A model generated the notes under the pieces. That model saw only the letters and a list, made by a program, of their open reading frames with translations. It searched no databases and had not been told where the DNA came from. The position numbers were made by a program, and so were the translations under genes. Positions 13,094-25,553 of a DNA stretch of 64,000 nt are shown here, one piece after another (the stretch's first letter is position 1; every line of letters begins with the position of its first letter). The stretch is from Chinchilla lanigera (Eukaryota; Chordata; Mammalia; Rodentia; Chinchillidae), in assembly GCF_000276665.1 (NCBI RefSeq), contig NW_004955418.1, positions 7,094,489-7,158,488 on the forward strand. Reading direction: 5' to 3'.

Positions 13094-14142
13094 TATTTCA
13101 GTGAAAGGGTGAACCTCTAAATAACTTGAGCATCATCTTTGGAACCTGGGTGTCATGAGAAGTGGTGGAGTCAGAAACACCAGGGGTGGAATCTTAGTTT
13201 TCTGCACTTGGGAGCTAAGTAACTGATGTGAGTCACTGGGCCTCATAGTGCCCCATGTTTTCTCATGTCAGAGATAATTATGAGGTACTAGTTCTCACAT
13301 CACAGAGTCACTGTGGGTCAGGTAAGGTTGGGGGTTGTAGAGCACAGAGCAGGATCTGGCACCAGTATCCTGAAACTATAGCTCACTTCCCTTTTCCTTG
13401 TTACTTAGTGAGAATCTTTAGCTCTGTCTTGCTTAGACTGTGTGCATCTTTGTGAGGGACCCTTTTTATGTCAACATATACAACCCTGATATATTTAGAA
13501 TGAGGCTGTCTCTGTAAGCAAACTGGAACAGCCAGAGCTCAACCAAATAGTGGTATATCAAACAGTGGTATATCACCACTATTTCCGTGATTGATTTCCT
13601 TGGAATAAAACTTTAGATAATTACGTAGTTACTATTAATTTGATTTTCAGTTATGTTGGACTTTAGTTCTTACAAGCTAATTATCATAACTTCATGATCA
13701 TCACTAGGCTTTGCTGTAATCCTGGCCCACAAATTATGAGGCAAAGTCAGTATATTCTATGTGACATCTTTGGAATAAAGCAAAACCTGGGTGTTCTGCC
13801 ATGCTGTCCAAACTCACTTGTTCACGTGAATTCTAACTTTGCACATAAATTGTGACAGAACAAGATCTAGACAACAGGAAAAAATGACATTGAGTTGTCA
13901 TCTTAGGTAGCCTTCAACCATTGTCTTTAGAAGCTTAGATGTCGATGTTCACTCTCTGCGGGTATGCAAGCAGAGATGGCCTGGGGAAGTGGTTGGAAAG
14001 AAGTGAAGGTGAAATCTGGCGTAATGTAGGTCATAATTTGGGTCACATTTGAAACTAAAAAGCTTTGCTGTCGCTGCTGGTAACCATTGGCCTAAGGAAA
14101 AGCAGTGGTTCAGAAACTCCCCCTGAATTGTTTTTCTTTAGG

Positions 14143-14159
14143 AAAAAAAAAAAAAAAAA
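14143..14159 (+). repeat. Poly(A) run
   Basis: Seventeen consecutive A residues. No SINE body is recognised immediately upstream, so its origin is unclear. Confidence 0.9.
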
Positions 14160-15943
14160 CACAGAATGGAAAGTTTGGGTCACAGGTGTAAACCCTCAGG
14201 CCACTCTTCCTCGTTGAGCTCAGTGTTGGTTGCAGGGACAGAAAAGAGAAAGAGTAAAGGAGTTTTGCATTAAAAACAGATTGACCTCTTCAGGCAGAGG
14301 GATGGCTGGGAGCACAGTCTCTGTCAGGACATGGAGTGGAGCTCAAGAGTGGAAACAGAAGCCATGGACTTGCGGTGTTTATTTTCCCCTCTTTCCTGGC
14401 ATGATGGATTTGGCTCATGGATTTGGTTTTGCTTCAGAGTTCTTTCTGTGTGATAAGTGAGGGTTTGCTACTTGGGGACTGGTAGTTAATTTGAGCCTAT
14501 GGGCAACTCCCCTCTTGCCTGGGATTCTATTTGTAACAGTTTGCTCTGTGGGTTTAACTAAACTGTCAGGACAGCGGAGGGCTGAGTTATTGGAGCTCAC
14601 TGTAGAAAGCCTGGGCAGGAAATGAAACTGTTCACCACCTCAGACAGGGAGACTTGAGGCAGGGAACAGAATGCCTGGGCCCAGAATCCTCTGGGATGAT
14701 TTGTTTCTCTGGAAACTAAGAGCAGATTTGTCCCCTGAGGAAGTACAAACAATAGATTTTGAAGCAGCACCACTGCCTTAACTTTCCTCAACTTTGCAAA
14801 AGTACAGTCTTGTTCCTTAGTTTACCCTGGGGTGGGGGCAAGGATACTTGGCACCTTCACCACTAAGGGTCTCAGGGCTCAGGTTGTGACAGCGGTGGCA
14901 AAGAGAGCAGAGTATTTGGAGACACATAGTCCTGGAGGAGAGGATCGAAGCTTTCTTGAAGCTCTCCAACAGCTGATATTCTGTCCCTGGGGCGAAAATT
15001 CAAGCTAGCCAGGCCTCCAAAGTCTCAAAGGTTAGGCGAAGGGTGTGCCTAAGTTATTTTCCTGCCTCTTTTTTAATACTTATAATGTTCTCACTGGACC
15101 CTCTCTGTAGCCATTTCTTCCGGTTTAAAGATTGATATTAAAATTTCCTAAAAGCTCTCCTGAGCTTTGAAAATATTTTCTTAATGCTTTTAACCCTCTT
15201 GCCATCCTGTTCTCTTGTAGAGTGAGTCTTGATCTAATAGAAGGCACTTGGTGCTGCATGGGACATTTTCACAATTAGATGCTGAAATAAGGCTTGGTGG
15301 ATGTGACTTTATGTCTTCAAAGTCAATGTTAATAACTTCAGATCATCCTCACAAGGAACCGAAAATGCATAGCATTTGATGGAAAGAGGATAGGAAGCAT
15401 ATGAAAGATAAAGAAACCTCTCTCTTAATTTTAAATTGATTATAAGAACATTCTTACAGCTAGAGTTTCCCCAGGTACTAGGCATGTTTTAATCCTTGAG
15501 TTTGTCACTTCTTTGGTTATCAGACTTCTTCTTATGCCCATAGCAGATTTTAATATTTTATTTGTTCTCTGAAATGTTTAGGTCAGTTGTTTTTCGAAAG
15601 TATCAGAATTTCTGTCATCAAATCTCAGTGTTTTATAAAATATGTGTACACATGCACAAATGTGTTATGTATGGTATGTCACAGATCTTTGTTAGGAAAA
15701 TGTTAGAAGACAGTCCTAAAAATAATTAAGTGTAATAGCTTAGCTTTTCAATTCTAATATTATTTTTTCTAATCATAGAGTGAATATACTGTCATTGAAG
15801 AAAACTAAAAATGTATTTTAAAGCACACTGCTGAAAATAAACTTTATTTGTAATACTACCATCCAGAATATATTACATTGATAGGGTCTGAGGTAGGTAT
15901 GTGAATACAATGTGATTAAAATTGTGCCACATATGATTTTATA

Positions 15944-15944
<1 letters not shown>

Positions 15945-15982
<38 letters not shown>
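15945..15982 (+). repeat. (TG)n microsatellite abutting an ID SINE tail
   Basis: About 19 TG units run directly into TTTTGGTACTGGGAATTG, the 3' end of a minus-strand ID element. On the SINE's own strand this is a (CA)n tail, so the microsatellite probably grew from the SINE's A-rich tail. Confidence 0.95.
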
Positions 15983-15986
<4 letters not shown>

Positions 15987-16060
15987 GGTACTGGGAATTG
16001 AACTCAGGACCTTGCACTTGCCAGGCAGGTGCTTGTGCCACTGAGCTATATCCCCAGCCC
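15983..16060 (-). mobile_element. ID-type SINE (tRNA-derived), minus strand
   Basis: Reverse-complemented, the element begins GGGCTGGGGATATAGCTCAG. It contains a polymerase III A box (TAGCTCAGTGGC) and B box (GAGTTCAATTCC), and ends at CAGTACC followed by an A-rich/CA tail. It is nearly identical to the copy at 28.74 kb, so both are from a recent subfamily. It is not a functional tRNA gene because the cloverleaf is not preserved. Confidence 0.9.
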
Positions 16061-16444
16061 TATAATATGTTTTTTAATTTAGTGATACGTGACATTTATT
16101 TTACTGGAGAAATGACCAAGTGTTTAAGGAATGGTTTTAGTTATATTTTAGAGTAAAATAAAAAGTATACACTTAGAATTGAAGACTACGTATAGAACTA
16201 GGTCTACCCTGCCTTCGAGTCTAATTTTAGCCTCCATTCTTCATAGATGAGGTTACAAAAGCCCTGGCGAATGTGTGACATACTCAGCATCACAGGATAA
16301 TTTGGTGATAGGATAGAGGCTAGAACCCAGGCATCCTGCATCCCAGCAAACTGTGTTTTCTCTGCAGTATGCCTCTTCATATAGTGTTTCTCTCTACTCC
16401 TGTGCATGAGCTTCAGATTCATTAACCTTCTGAATCTTAATAGG

Positions 16445-16486
16445 TGCATGCGTGCATGCACGCACATGCACACACACACACACACA
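16445..16486 (+). repeat. GCATGC/(CA)n compound repeat
   Basis: TGCATGCGTGCATGCACGCA leads into about nine CA units. The 5' half is alternating purine-pyrimidine and locally self-complementary. Confidence 0.88.
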
Positions 16487-17006
16487 AGAGCCAAACCATT
16501 TATCATCTATATAATAGGCTTGGGAGGGTAGGTCTGGAAGAAGAAAACCAAACTTGGCTTAGATGAGGCCACTGAGTTGCCTGTTGGGGAGCTGTGGTGC
16601 TTCTCCATCCTAGGAGGCAGGCATTCTGTGTAATACTGTGCCACATGGCAGGGTACAGTGCTGCACGTTGGTAGGTGTTTTCATCTCCGTCCTCATGCTT
16701 TGATCATCACAAAGTCTCTGGGAGATTGGCGAGGATGCTGTTGCCTTTAAACTGGTGACTTGAATTTTGGGAACTGAGGAACTTCTGAGTTCCATGAGGA
16801 CCATGCTATATGTAACACTTGCGATCTAGCTTACAACATAGACTCGAGGCTGTTTACCATGCGCTTTCTGCCTTGTAGGTGTTTATCATGGAGCAGTTTC
16901 CATTTAAAAATACCAGTTCGTGACTACAGCACTTGTCCCATTTGTTCACTTGAGTTCTCAACATAAAATGAAAATCTCAGTCCAGAGACTTAACCTAAAC
17001 AAAGAT

Positions 17007-17058
17007 ATTCCTCTATCTCTTTTTTCCCATCTCTTCCCTTTTCCTCTCTCTTCTCTAG
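17007..17058 (+). repeat. Polypyrimidine tract
   Basis: A C/T-rich stretch of about 50 bp (CCTCTATCTCTTTTTTCCCA and on to CTCTTCTCTAG). It is low complexity, and no exon follows that I recognise. Confidence 0.7.
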
Positions 17059-17183
17059 TTCTGTTTATGCACCTTCTCCTGCACAGACTCTCTGCCTATT
17101 TACCACTTCTGAATTCTCTCAGTGCTGCACTCTTTGCTATGAAGACAACTGCATGCAGGTTTAGAGCCACATAATTTTTATGT

Positions 17184-17215
17184 TGTGTGTGTGTGTGTCC
17201 GTCCATCCATTCGTT
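17184..17215 (+). repeat. Short (TG)n followed by (TCCA)n
   Basis: About seven TG units followed by CCGTCCATCCATTCG. Confidence 0.8.
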
Positions 17216-18024
17216 CTGGCATTTTCAGAATTTCTGCAGTGATCTCAGGGTCTAACCACACACTAGACAAAAAGAACATTCTAAAGAGTTGCAGGAAATA
17301 ATTGATCAAGAGGTTGCTCTGTGCAGGACACATTGGAATTTAGTTAATGTGTAGCCTGAAGCAGAAAGTGCCTTGCTGCTTTCAGGGGCCTTTGAAAACG
17401 TGAGCAAGTATTTGGTGAGAACTTCAGAACTCACTTAAGCTGTCTTTGATTCCAAAGATATCCCTAGGGTCGGTGAATAAATTACTGATGCGCTTTTTTT
17501 AAAAAAAAATTATATAATGCCCATATTAAATAATTGATTCTTTATAAACCAATCTGACTAAATAGGTTAATCAAGTTATTGCTAGATTTGCTTAACTTTC
17601 ACCACTTGTAAAATAATGCTTTGCTTAAAGAAGTAATAACAGGATCCCTTATTATTCTTGTAAAAAATTAAACACTTGTGACCTACGGAAGAAACACCTC
17701 GTCTGAAAGCTGATCCAGGTTGATTTAGTTGAGTGCTGGATCTCCCTTTTTCTCTTACCTAGATTACAACCTCTAGAAGGGGTCTTCTTCCCTGTATTTG
17801 ATATCTGGCACATGGAGACTCTCCTTAGGGGTGTATTGACTGGATTTCCAAAGATGCTATTTGGAGCTTGAACTCAGTGATTTACTAAGCGGTACCTTGG
17901 TACTTTAAAAGAGCTCTACTGAACAGCTGTCTCACTAAGCAAGTTTAACTTCTACGTGCCTATGCTTTGTCCTTACTTCATTTGAAAACTGCTTACAACT
18001 CTATGTTGTAATTACATTTTTCTT

Positions 18025-18098
18025 GTGGTGCTGGGGATCAAACCCAGGGCCTCAAGCATGTTACACAAGCACCCTCCTATGGAGCTATACCCCAGCCC
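18025..18098 (-). mobile_element. ID-type SINE, minus strand
   Basis: The + strand reads GTGGTGCTGGGGATCAAACC through GAGCTATACCCCAGCCC, the antisense of an ID element. A and B boxes are still recognisable. It is somewhat more diverged than the 15.98 and 28.74 kb copies and is probably a different subfamily. Confidence 0.88.
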
Positions 18099-20499
18099 AA
18101 TTATGAACATCTCAGCTCATGCTTTTATTGTCAGTCTCTTTCTATTTTAGGAAAGTCTTACCTTTGTCTATGTTTTATTATTGAATTTTAAGGTCTCCTG
18201 AAATCTGGGCATTGGAAGAAATCTTAGTGGCCATCATCTAGTCTGATTTCTTTTTTATTTAAATATATAGCTGGTCAAAAATTGAAATTTCCCTACATTC
18301 AAAATACAAAGGAATACAGTGTACTTTCAAAAATACTGGACTCCTGTGCCTGAGATTGTTATTGTTGCCTGTGGGTTTAAAGGACACACCTACCATTATT
18401 TGCATGGCAGATATAGAAAAAATGTGAAGTGTCCTTTTGTTTTTCTTACTGTAGAATATTATCTAAAAGGGAAGATTAGTAACAAGCTCATTTTCCCTTG
18501 TTTTAACAACTGTATTCCTCTAACCATCAAAATACCCGTATGACGATACAACTTTCCTCAGGGAATTTCAGCTGATTAATACCTCTGCTGATTCTTTAAG
18601 CTATGATAATGTTGGTGTCATTTATCCTCCCCGCTTCTGCATTTTTTGTTAAGATACTGAAAGTAGATCAACCCTATGCTAGTTTTGGCTTTTCCCCCTA
18701 CATTTTAAATTACAAAGGGTCTTGGTTTTGTCACATTTTTTTTTAATACTAAAAAAGTAAACAGCTGATACCTTTCTTTAAGAACGAGGTTCTACTCACT
18801 CAAGTTTTCAATAAATCTGTTACACTGAAATGCTTGCTGTGTGACAGACTGCAACTGAACCTCATTATTCATACATGTCTGTGTGATGTTACTGAATCAA
18901 TTTGTGCTGTGTCCATTTTGCACTCATGGATAGTTTACGGTCCCTTATGAGCAGAAATAGTCAGCAAGCAATAATAGAAGACACGGAGCTGAAATGGATG
19001 AGGCCCATAATCCTTTGCGTCATGGTGCTAGATCCATTTCTTAAATTCATTTTTAGTATCTTTTTTTTTAAAATTCTGGCCTCACTAATAGCAGGAAGGA
19101 TTTAGCAAAATCACAAAGCAGATACTTCCCAAAACTTTATGTATCATTCTGCTTGTATTCTAATACAGGTTGTTAAATGAGAGGACAGAAAAGATCTGTT
19201 ATCTTCTGATTAGTACAAGTCATTTCTATGTGTAATGCCTTATTAACTCTTGAAATTTTCCTCTACTACAGTAATATTTCCTGGTTCAAAAGACAGCATG
19301 AAACCAGGAAATTCAAAACCACATGCAAAAAAGTTGTCTTTATTGTGCCTAAGTATTTTCTAAGGATAAATATTTGAGTTGAGCACTCAGAGTAGAAGGA
19401 ACAATATGAAATGGTGGTAGTGACCTGCCTGCATAAGCAGACTCTGGTGTCTGTCGGCAACTGGAGGCAGTGTTCTGGCCATGAAAGCCAGCTCCAGCGA
19501 AGTGCTCATTTTCAGCTGATGTCTCCTCAGGTGGGTTTCCAAGTAAACTATCTCGTCACACTGGAAGCTAAGAACAGTCTTGTGTGTGTTATTGTTGGAC
19601 ATCTCAACTCTGACCACTTGCCTTCTCTTTGTGTGCAGTGATAATTTACTAGAAGAAGAAAGTAGCAACTTCGCAGGGTCTTCCACTGCTTTACATTCAG
19701 AGAACCCCAGGAAATAATTCTTGCCACATTATCCTGGAATTCAGGAATTCAATCTCCTCTAAATTCTGAGATTATTAAACCTGGTGATTTTAGCCAAGTG
19801 ACTCCAGTTGTTGGATTACAGTGTGGGTATAGGATAAAGGATATTCAGGACCCTCCATGCAGTAACCTTTTCTATTTGTCTACAGTTCTAGACTTTCATT
19901 GTTCCCCCAGGACATCTCACTTTTCTGTGTTCTGAGTTTGAAAAAGAGATGTCTTCCAGTTGGTATTTGATGTACTAAAATAACATGTTTTATTTCAAAG
20001 TAGATTTGAAGATACAAATGCTCTTTAGGCTATATAATAAAAAATTATCAGGTGTGCATTTATGGAGAAGTATATTTCGTCAAGATAAAAAATTATACTT
20101 AGAGAGGCTTTGCCGAGAATTGAAATAAAAAGAAAAAGCTCCAGAATGCATTTATTAAAATATCAGCAATGTTGTACTAAAGTTTCCAAAGACTAAAATT
20201 CTTTTGTCTTTTCTCCTGATGTATGATGGGTGATTAAATTTTCTATTGCCTACAACAGAGGGCAATATAAAAGTACTTCCTAAAAAGCTCAGAGCTCCTT
20301 GTGAGAAACTTGATCATTTTAGCAATATTTTCAACAGGGTTGTGAGGAAGAATGGAATTCAAGGCTAAATAATTCACGACTCTATCCACATTTACTCTGT
20401 TTACTGCATCACAAAATTGCTATACAAAGTTTTTATTTAAAACTATGGTTTATTGTCTCACTGTTTATAGAAAGGTTTTAGTGGTCTATGTTCTGGACA
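18099..20499. other. Intronic, no gene seen
   Basis: No repeat or gene recognised. The overlapping open frames on both strands at 19.39-19.69 kb have no domain and no splice context. Confidence 0.5.
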
Positions 20500-20810
20500 T
20501 CTTCTTTCTCATCTGTTGCCTTTCTTCCCTCCTGCTGTCAGCCCTACCTAGAATGTCTCTGCTAACTTTAGATAATTCCTAGTCAAACTTTGACTCTGGT
20601 AAGCCTTTTCTTATCTTCAAGGCTATATTTGGTTATCCCACCTTTACATGTCAAAATGGAATTACAACTGTATGGGTCTGTTCCTGTGACTAGGCTGAAT
20701 TCTAGGAGCATAGAAATTGTACCATATTTATCTTGGTATCCCTCCGTGTAGCGTGATGCCTGACGTGTAGTTAAAGCTCCATGAATGCTTTTGAATGACT
20801 GATTGAGAGT
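20500..20810 (+). mobile_element. L2 LINE 3' end fragment, plus strand
   Basis: The order typical of an L2 3' UTR is visible: a CT-rich coding-end remnant, then TGAATTCTAGGAGCATAGAA (the 'gactgtgagctcc' region), ACCATATTTATCTTGGTATCCC, GATGCCTGACGTGTAGTTAA, and GCTCCATGAATGCTTTTGAATGACTG. It is well decayed, as expected for a pre-eutherian family. Confidence 0.72.
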
Positions 20811-20835
20811 GTATCACATGAGGCCGTTCAAATAC

Positions 20836-20862
20836 TAATGATAATAAGAATAATAATAACAA
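20836..20862 (+). repeat. (AAT)n-like short repeat
   Basis: AATGATAATAAGAATAATAA and on into AACAAAAA: an imperfect triplet repeat just after the L2 end. Confidence 0.7.
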
Positions 20863-21004
20863 AAATGCAAAGAGGTGTGGGAAAACACATAACAGAAGTA
20901 ACATCTTCCATTAAGTATTAAATTTATCCCTAAGCTGTCAATTCCAACAATAAATCTAACATGAGTAAGCAAAGTGGCTTAGAAGAGAAAGACAAAGATC
21001 TTAG

Positions 21005-21195
21005 AAAGAGCAGCATGAAATTCAGAAGGAGAGATGAGATTGGAGCCCTGGCTCCATTTAACTAGTGACCTTCAACAAAATCTAAAATATCTCATCTCAG
21101 TTACTTTATCTGCAAAATGGGAACAATACCACTAATTTCGTAAAATTGTTCTAAGGAGTAAATGACTTCAATATATGAAATGAAGACATGTTGTT
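21005..21195 (+). mobile_element. MIR SINE, plus strand
   Basis: It follows the MIR sense order: TTGGAGCCCTGGCTCCATTT, TAGTGACCTTCAACAAAATC, TCAGTTACTTTATCTGCAAAATGGG, described here in parts, then AATACCACTAATTTCGTAAAA and GGAGTAAATGA. Confidence 0.75.
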
Positions 21196-24100
21196 ATGAG
21201 TTGTTGCCCATAAATAAGATCATTCAGAACATCACTATGTATTTTCTGGTCCAAAATTAGATATAACTTTTTAGAGCAGCTGTCAGTTTATAGAAACTGA
21301 ACGGATAGTGCAGTGTTTCCATTCACCCTTGTTCTCTCTGGCTCATAGTATCCCTTATTATTGTTTTTTCTTAAAGTTAACTAAATAACCTTTTCAAATT
21401 ACATGATTAATATACAAGTAATATGGCTGGAGGCCAGTTAAAAGGGTTAGAGTGCTTTTGCCTCTAAAGACTATTTGGTCATTTCCTACCACTTTTATGG
21501 AGTACACTGCTAAGTGGAAAATGAGATTTCTTTGGAGACAATAACAAGTCAGTGGTGAAAGATAAAGCAGAAGAGATCAGAAAAGTTGTGTTTCAATTGC
21601 ATTTGAAATTTGCTCAGCTGGAGCCCATTAAAAGGGAGTTTTCAAGAGGCATTGGGTGGACCATTGAGGCTGCTCACCAGGGGTTCACTGGAAAGCCTGC
21701 GAGTGCCTGGGCGCACCCAATTCAGGGCAAAGTGGAAAGAGGTACAGAGAGCTTGACCTGGAAGAAGAGATTCCTCACCTGCAAAACCACAGTGAACACG
21801 AAGGGCTGCACTGTACACCAGCTGTGAAGTTGCACTGAGTCAAGGTGTATATTTGAGGTCACGCAGGTTCTCGGGAAATGGTGTGATTATATGAACAGCA
21901 TTTATTCTTAAGGAAGTGGATTTACAAACTTCAAATGGATTTCTTTCCCATATTTCTTACATGGTCTTTTTGAACAAAGAGACAAGCTCCAGCAGAGAGC
22001 TCATGGAAACAAAAGATGAGTTGCTGAGAGAAGCAGGAGGTTATGGGTCAGACCCCACCCAAAGCACCAGGAGAGCCAGATGGATTTGCTAGGACAAGTA
22101 TGGTTTGTTCAACTCATATAGACACACACCCCAATCCCTGGCACAGTTGTAGCAAAACTGGGCTTCAAAACATCTTTTCTTAAAATGACATATTTTTCAA
22201 CTCTCTAGAGGTTTAGCAAGATCTGAAAAGATTTTGCTCCTGTTTGCTGGCTGCTACACATGCCACTTTTTACACCTTTACCTAGATGGAAAGCACTGTA
22301 ACCCACTGCTTTGCATGTTCGAACAAGCCTGCTTGGATAGATGACAGTGCATGAACAGCTGGCTGCCTCCAGAGCTGATTTGCGCTGCCCTGACATTACC
22401 TAAACAACCATTACTTGCTTTTTTTTTCTTCCTTCAGGGCTTAAGCAAGTTTCAGCATGTTCAAAAAGAGAGATGTGGGAAATGGCTTGGAGCTCTGGGA
22501 TAAAAATATGTATCACACCCTAGTTAGTTTAGGTTAAATTAACTTCAGCTTGATATATATGGACACTTCCTTTTAGGAGCTAAACTGCTACCCTATCATC
22601 CTGGAGCTCCTCCTTAACCTTTTGCTTATGAAATACCACAACCTTTGAACTATTCACTAGATTCCTAAACCTGTTTCAATTAACAATTCTAAATGAAAGA
22701 AAGTTAATACCTTAAACATTGTATTATGTCTATCAAATCTAAAAACTGTGTTATTCTAACAACAGCAGAATGTGACCCATTGCCAGGCAATGAATGGCAA
22801 CTTTCTTGTAGAAAACGCTCAGAATCAGGTTCGCTGTACCCACTCTGGGCATCAGAGCATTCGGGTTACTCTGAACATATGCTAATGCTAACTGGACCAA
22901 AGTGTTAGTTTTACAGATCATTACAAGGCCTGTGGAAAGGAATAACTCACACTGAATAAACTGGAGAGAATTAATCCACTACCAGATTTCACAACAAGCT
23001 TTAACAGCAGGGAAGGAAACAGTGAGGGCACCTTTTGTTAGATGTCTCTGACTTATCCTTTAAAGAAGGAATAAGAGAGGTTAAAGGCAGCGAGGAATTC
23101 TCCATTGCAATCTGATAATTTATTTGATAGAGGCAATATCCACTTCTGGATTCATTTGGTCATCCCTCGCTTAAAGGTCTTCTGGAAAAATGCTGGACAT
23201 ACTTAAACACCAGCTATTTGCAAGTTCTCAGGGTAGCTGCTTAGTAATTCCTTATCCTGCAAAGAATTTTAAAAATGCTGCAGCTTAAAGAGGTCAGAGG
23301 CCAAAACACAGAGGTGTTTAGTGTGCTTTTTTTTTTTCTATCTCACTAATAGACTGTTGACATGGATCTTTTGTGAAGCCCCCGGCTAACTAAATATATT
23401 CTTGATCTTAGCTGAGGGGAGGAGTAGAGAATGCTCAGATTTCAGGATGTAAAGTTTTGTTTAGTTTTAGTCAATCATTTGTTGATGGCAAGTATGCCGG
23501 ATGAAATGCATCCCCCAAATGAGCACTGAGATCTTCGGGTCTATGCATATAAATCATCTTGCCTGCTGCGACACCGTACCCAACAAGCCCTGTTGACATT
23601 GACAGGGACCAGATGTGTAAGGCCATGGAAAAGACATTAGATTTTAACATCAGCTGACTGACAGTTACATTTGGAGACACCAGTGGAGGCTTTCAGATTT
23701 TGTTGAGTCCAGCAGGTAGATGGAATCTGCATTTAATGTTATCACATGCTCCAAACACTTAGCTTCAGATAAAATCATCTCTGTTCATGGAACGGAGCTT
23801 AAAATAACCTAGTTTTCGTTCTTCAGACTTAAATATTCCACTCACTCCCCTCCTTGCTCCTTTCTCATCTCTCATGCTCTGATTTTTATAGCTACAGTGA
23901 GCAGAAAGTTGAAGGAGTAAAAATAAAATTTACAAATCATTTACAAGATTTTTTGCCCTCAGAATGTTTTCTGCCTTATTCCATTCCCGCCTGTATCTAA
24001 GTATACTAAACACGGCAAACTCATGAGGAAATGAAGTACTGCGTACTGCATTTCGCATTCTCATAGTAGCACAATGACTTCAACATTATTACAGGGACTT

Positions 24101-24710
24101 GACAGATGGCTACTTGCATATTACAAAATTTCCCTAAATTTTTACCTTTGAGAGTTTAAAATTAATATAATTAAATTTAATATAGCTAAATCTTGAGGTT
24201 TAAAGTTTTCTGACATGGAGATAGTAGTTGAAGTAAATCACCATTTAATTTAAGTAAAAGATTCTTTGCACATAGTTAAGGAGAAACTGAAGTCATTTTA
24301 ATCTGATACTGAAAGAAGCAGAAGATTACAAACTAGATTTTGAAGGTTGAACTGATTTTAACGTAGCATTTTCAGTGATTAAATGTTTACTGTTTCTATT
24401 TTGAGATGAAGTTATGCTTTTTATATATTTTCATTTGTATTCTGATGAAAATAAGTATAAACAGTTAAGGGAAAAGTTCTATTCATCTTAAATCATTTTT
24501 TAATTGAGTTTAGTACAAAGTACTTTAAAGTAACTGCTGAAAAGTGAACTGTAGAATTCCATTCACTTTTCAGTAAAAAAAAAATGTATTTTTACTTTTT
24601 GGATACTTGAAATAAGCATTTGCTTTATTTTGTATAAAGTCAGCTGAAGAGCGAGAGAAGGGAGGTGTCTCTGGTAGTTATAGGGGAAATGTTTGCATGG
24701 AATCCCTTTA
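21196..24710. other. Intronic, no gene seen
   Basis: A 91-codon plus-strand open frame at 21.55 kb and a 69-codon minus-strand frame at 23.47 kb have no recognisable domain. No confident repeat. Confidence 0.45.
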
Positions 24711-24745
24711 CTGTTTTAAAACAGGGTTAATATTAATATTAACCC
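24711..24745. repeat. Two adjoining perfect palindromes
   Basis: A 14-bp perfect palindrome (CTGTTTTAAAACAG, 24711-24724) overlaps by one base a 22-bp perfect palindrome (24724-24745) built from GGGTTAAT, ATTAAT and ATTAACCC. Both can form hairpins without a loop. The second contains inverted GTTAAT half-sites like those used by POU-homeodomain factors of the HNF1 type, but spaced wider than the standard site. Confidence 0.85.
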
Positions 24746-25496
24746 TTAGGATTCATTCTGCTGTGCATGAAAATCTTTCTCTGTCTCTCTGTCTCTTCTC
24801 ATTTTTGAATATGGGCTGCTGCAAACTGATAATTCTTCCAATCAAATCCATCACAATCAGGGGAGACAGGTAGCCAGGTTAGTCCATTGCTCATCTCCAA
24901 GGTGACCTTTAGCACCAGATGGCCTTGAGCACTCTTGAATCATATCAACATGTATGTCAGTAACACCTTCTCCACCTGCTGCCATTTGGATCTGCCTTTC
25001 ATCTCTGGAATTGCTAGAGTTTGGGAGTTTGTGTTTATTTTAAATTGAGACCACAAAGTATTGAAACTGTCAAAAGTGGAAATTTGGCAGACCATGTTAC
25101 TAGTGCCATTTTTAAAATCACCTAGTCAGTAGCTCCAGAAATCATGAAATCAGATACCTACAAACAGATTTTTATTTGCTCGTGTACTTATATAGTTATG
25201 GAACTCAATTCTAGAACTTGATTCCCATGTAAAACGCATATACATGTAGTGCAAAAGAGAGCCCACGTATAATAGACTCAGCATACTTTAAGCTATACTT
25301 AAATCAGGATAACATAAGACCAATTTGGCAATAATACATGCCCTGTTTTTCAAATGAGATAAATATGTTCAAATATGAGATTCATTTATTATCATAGGCC
25401 ATTGTCTGATTTTACCAGATATTGACGGTTTTTTTTAAAGAAAACAAGTTTTATCTGCTCTTTCCATATTAATATGTCCAAAAAGCCTTCACATAA

Positions 25497-25553
25497 CCAG
25501 GCTAAAAATAATAATGCAGGCCAAATAAAAATAATAATCCAGGCTAAAAAATA
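25497..25553 (+). repeat. Short tandem repeat, about 20-22-bp unit
   Basis: The unit CCAGGCTAAAAATAATAATG recurs as CAGGCCAAATAAAAATAATAA(T) and again as CCAGGCTAAAAAATAT, so about 2.7 imperfect copies in tandem. Confidence 0.8.

Larger units (their letters stand above)
11671..15944. other. Intronic, no gene seen
   Basis: Apart from the GA/GACA repeat, the poly(A) run and the inverted/direct repeat cluster at 13.55 kb listed separately, no gene, exon or confident transposon is recognised. Confidence 0.5.

Noticed and set aside
15983..16060. Functional tRNA gene on the minus strand (A and B boxes present)
   Set aside because: The same body recurs at 28.74 kb with an A-rich tail and target-site duplication, so it is an ID-type SINE.
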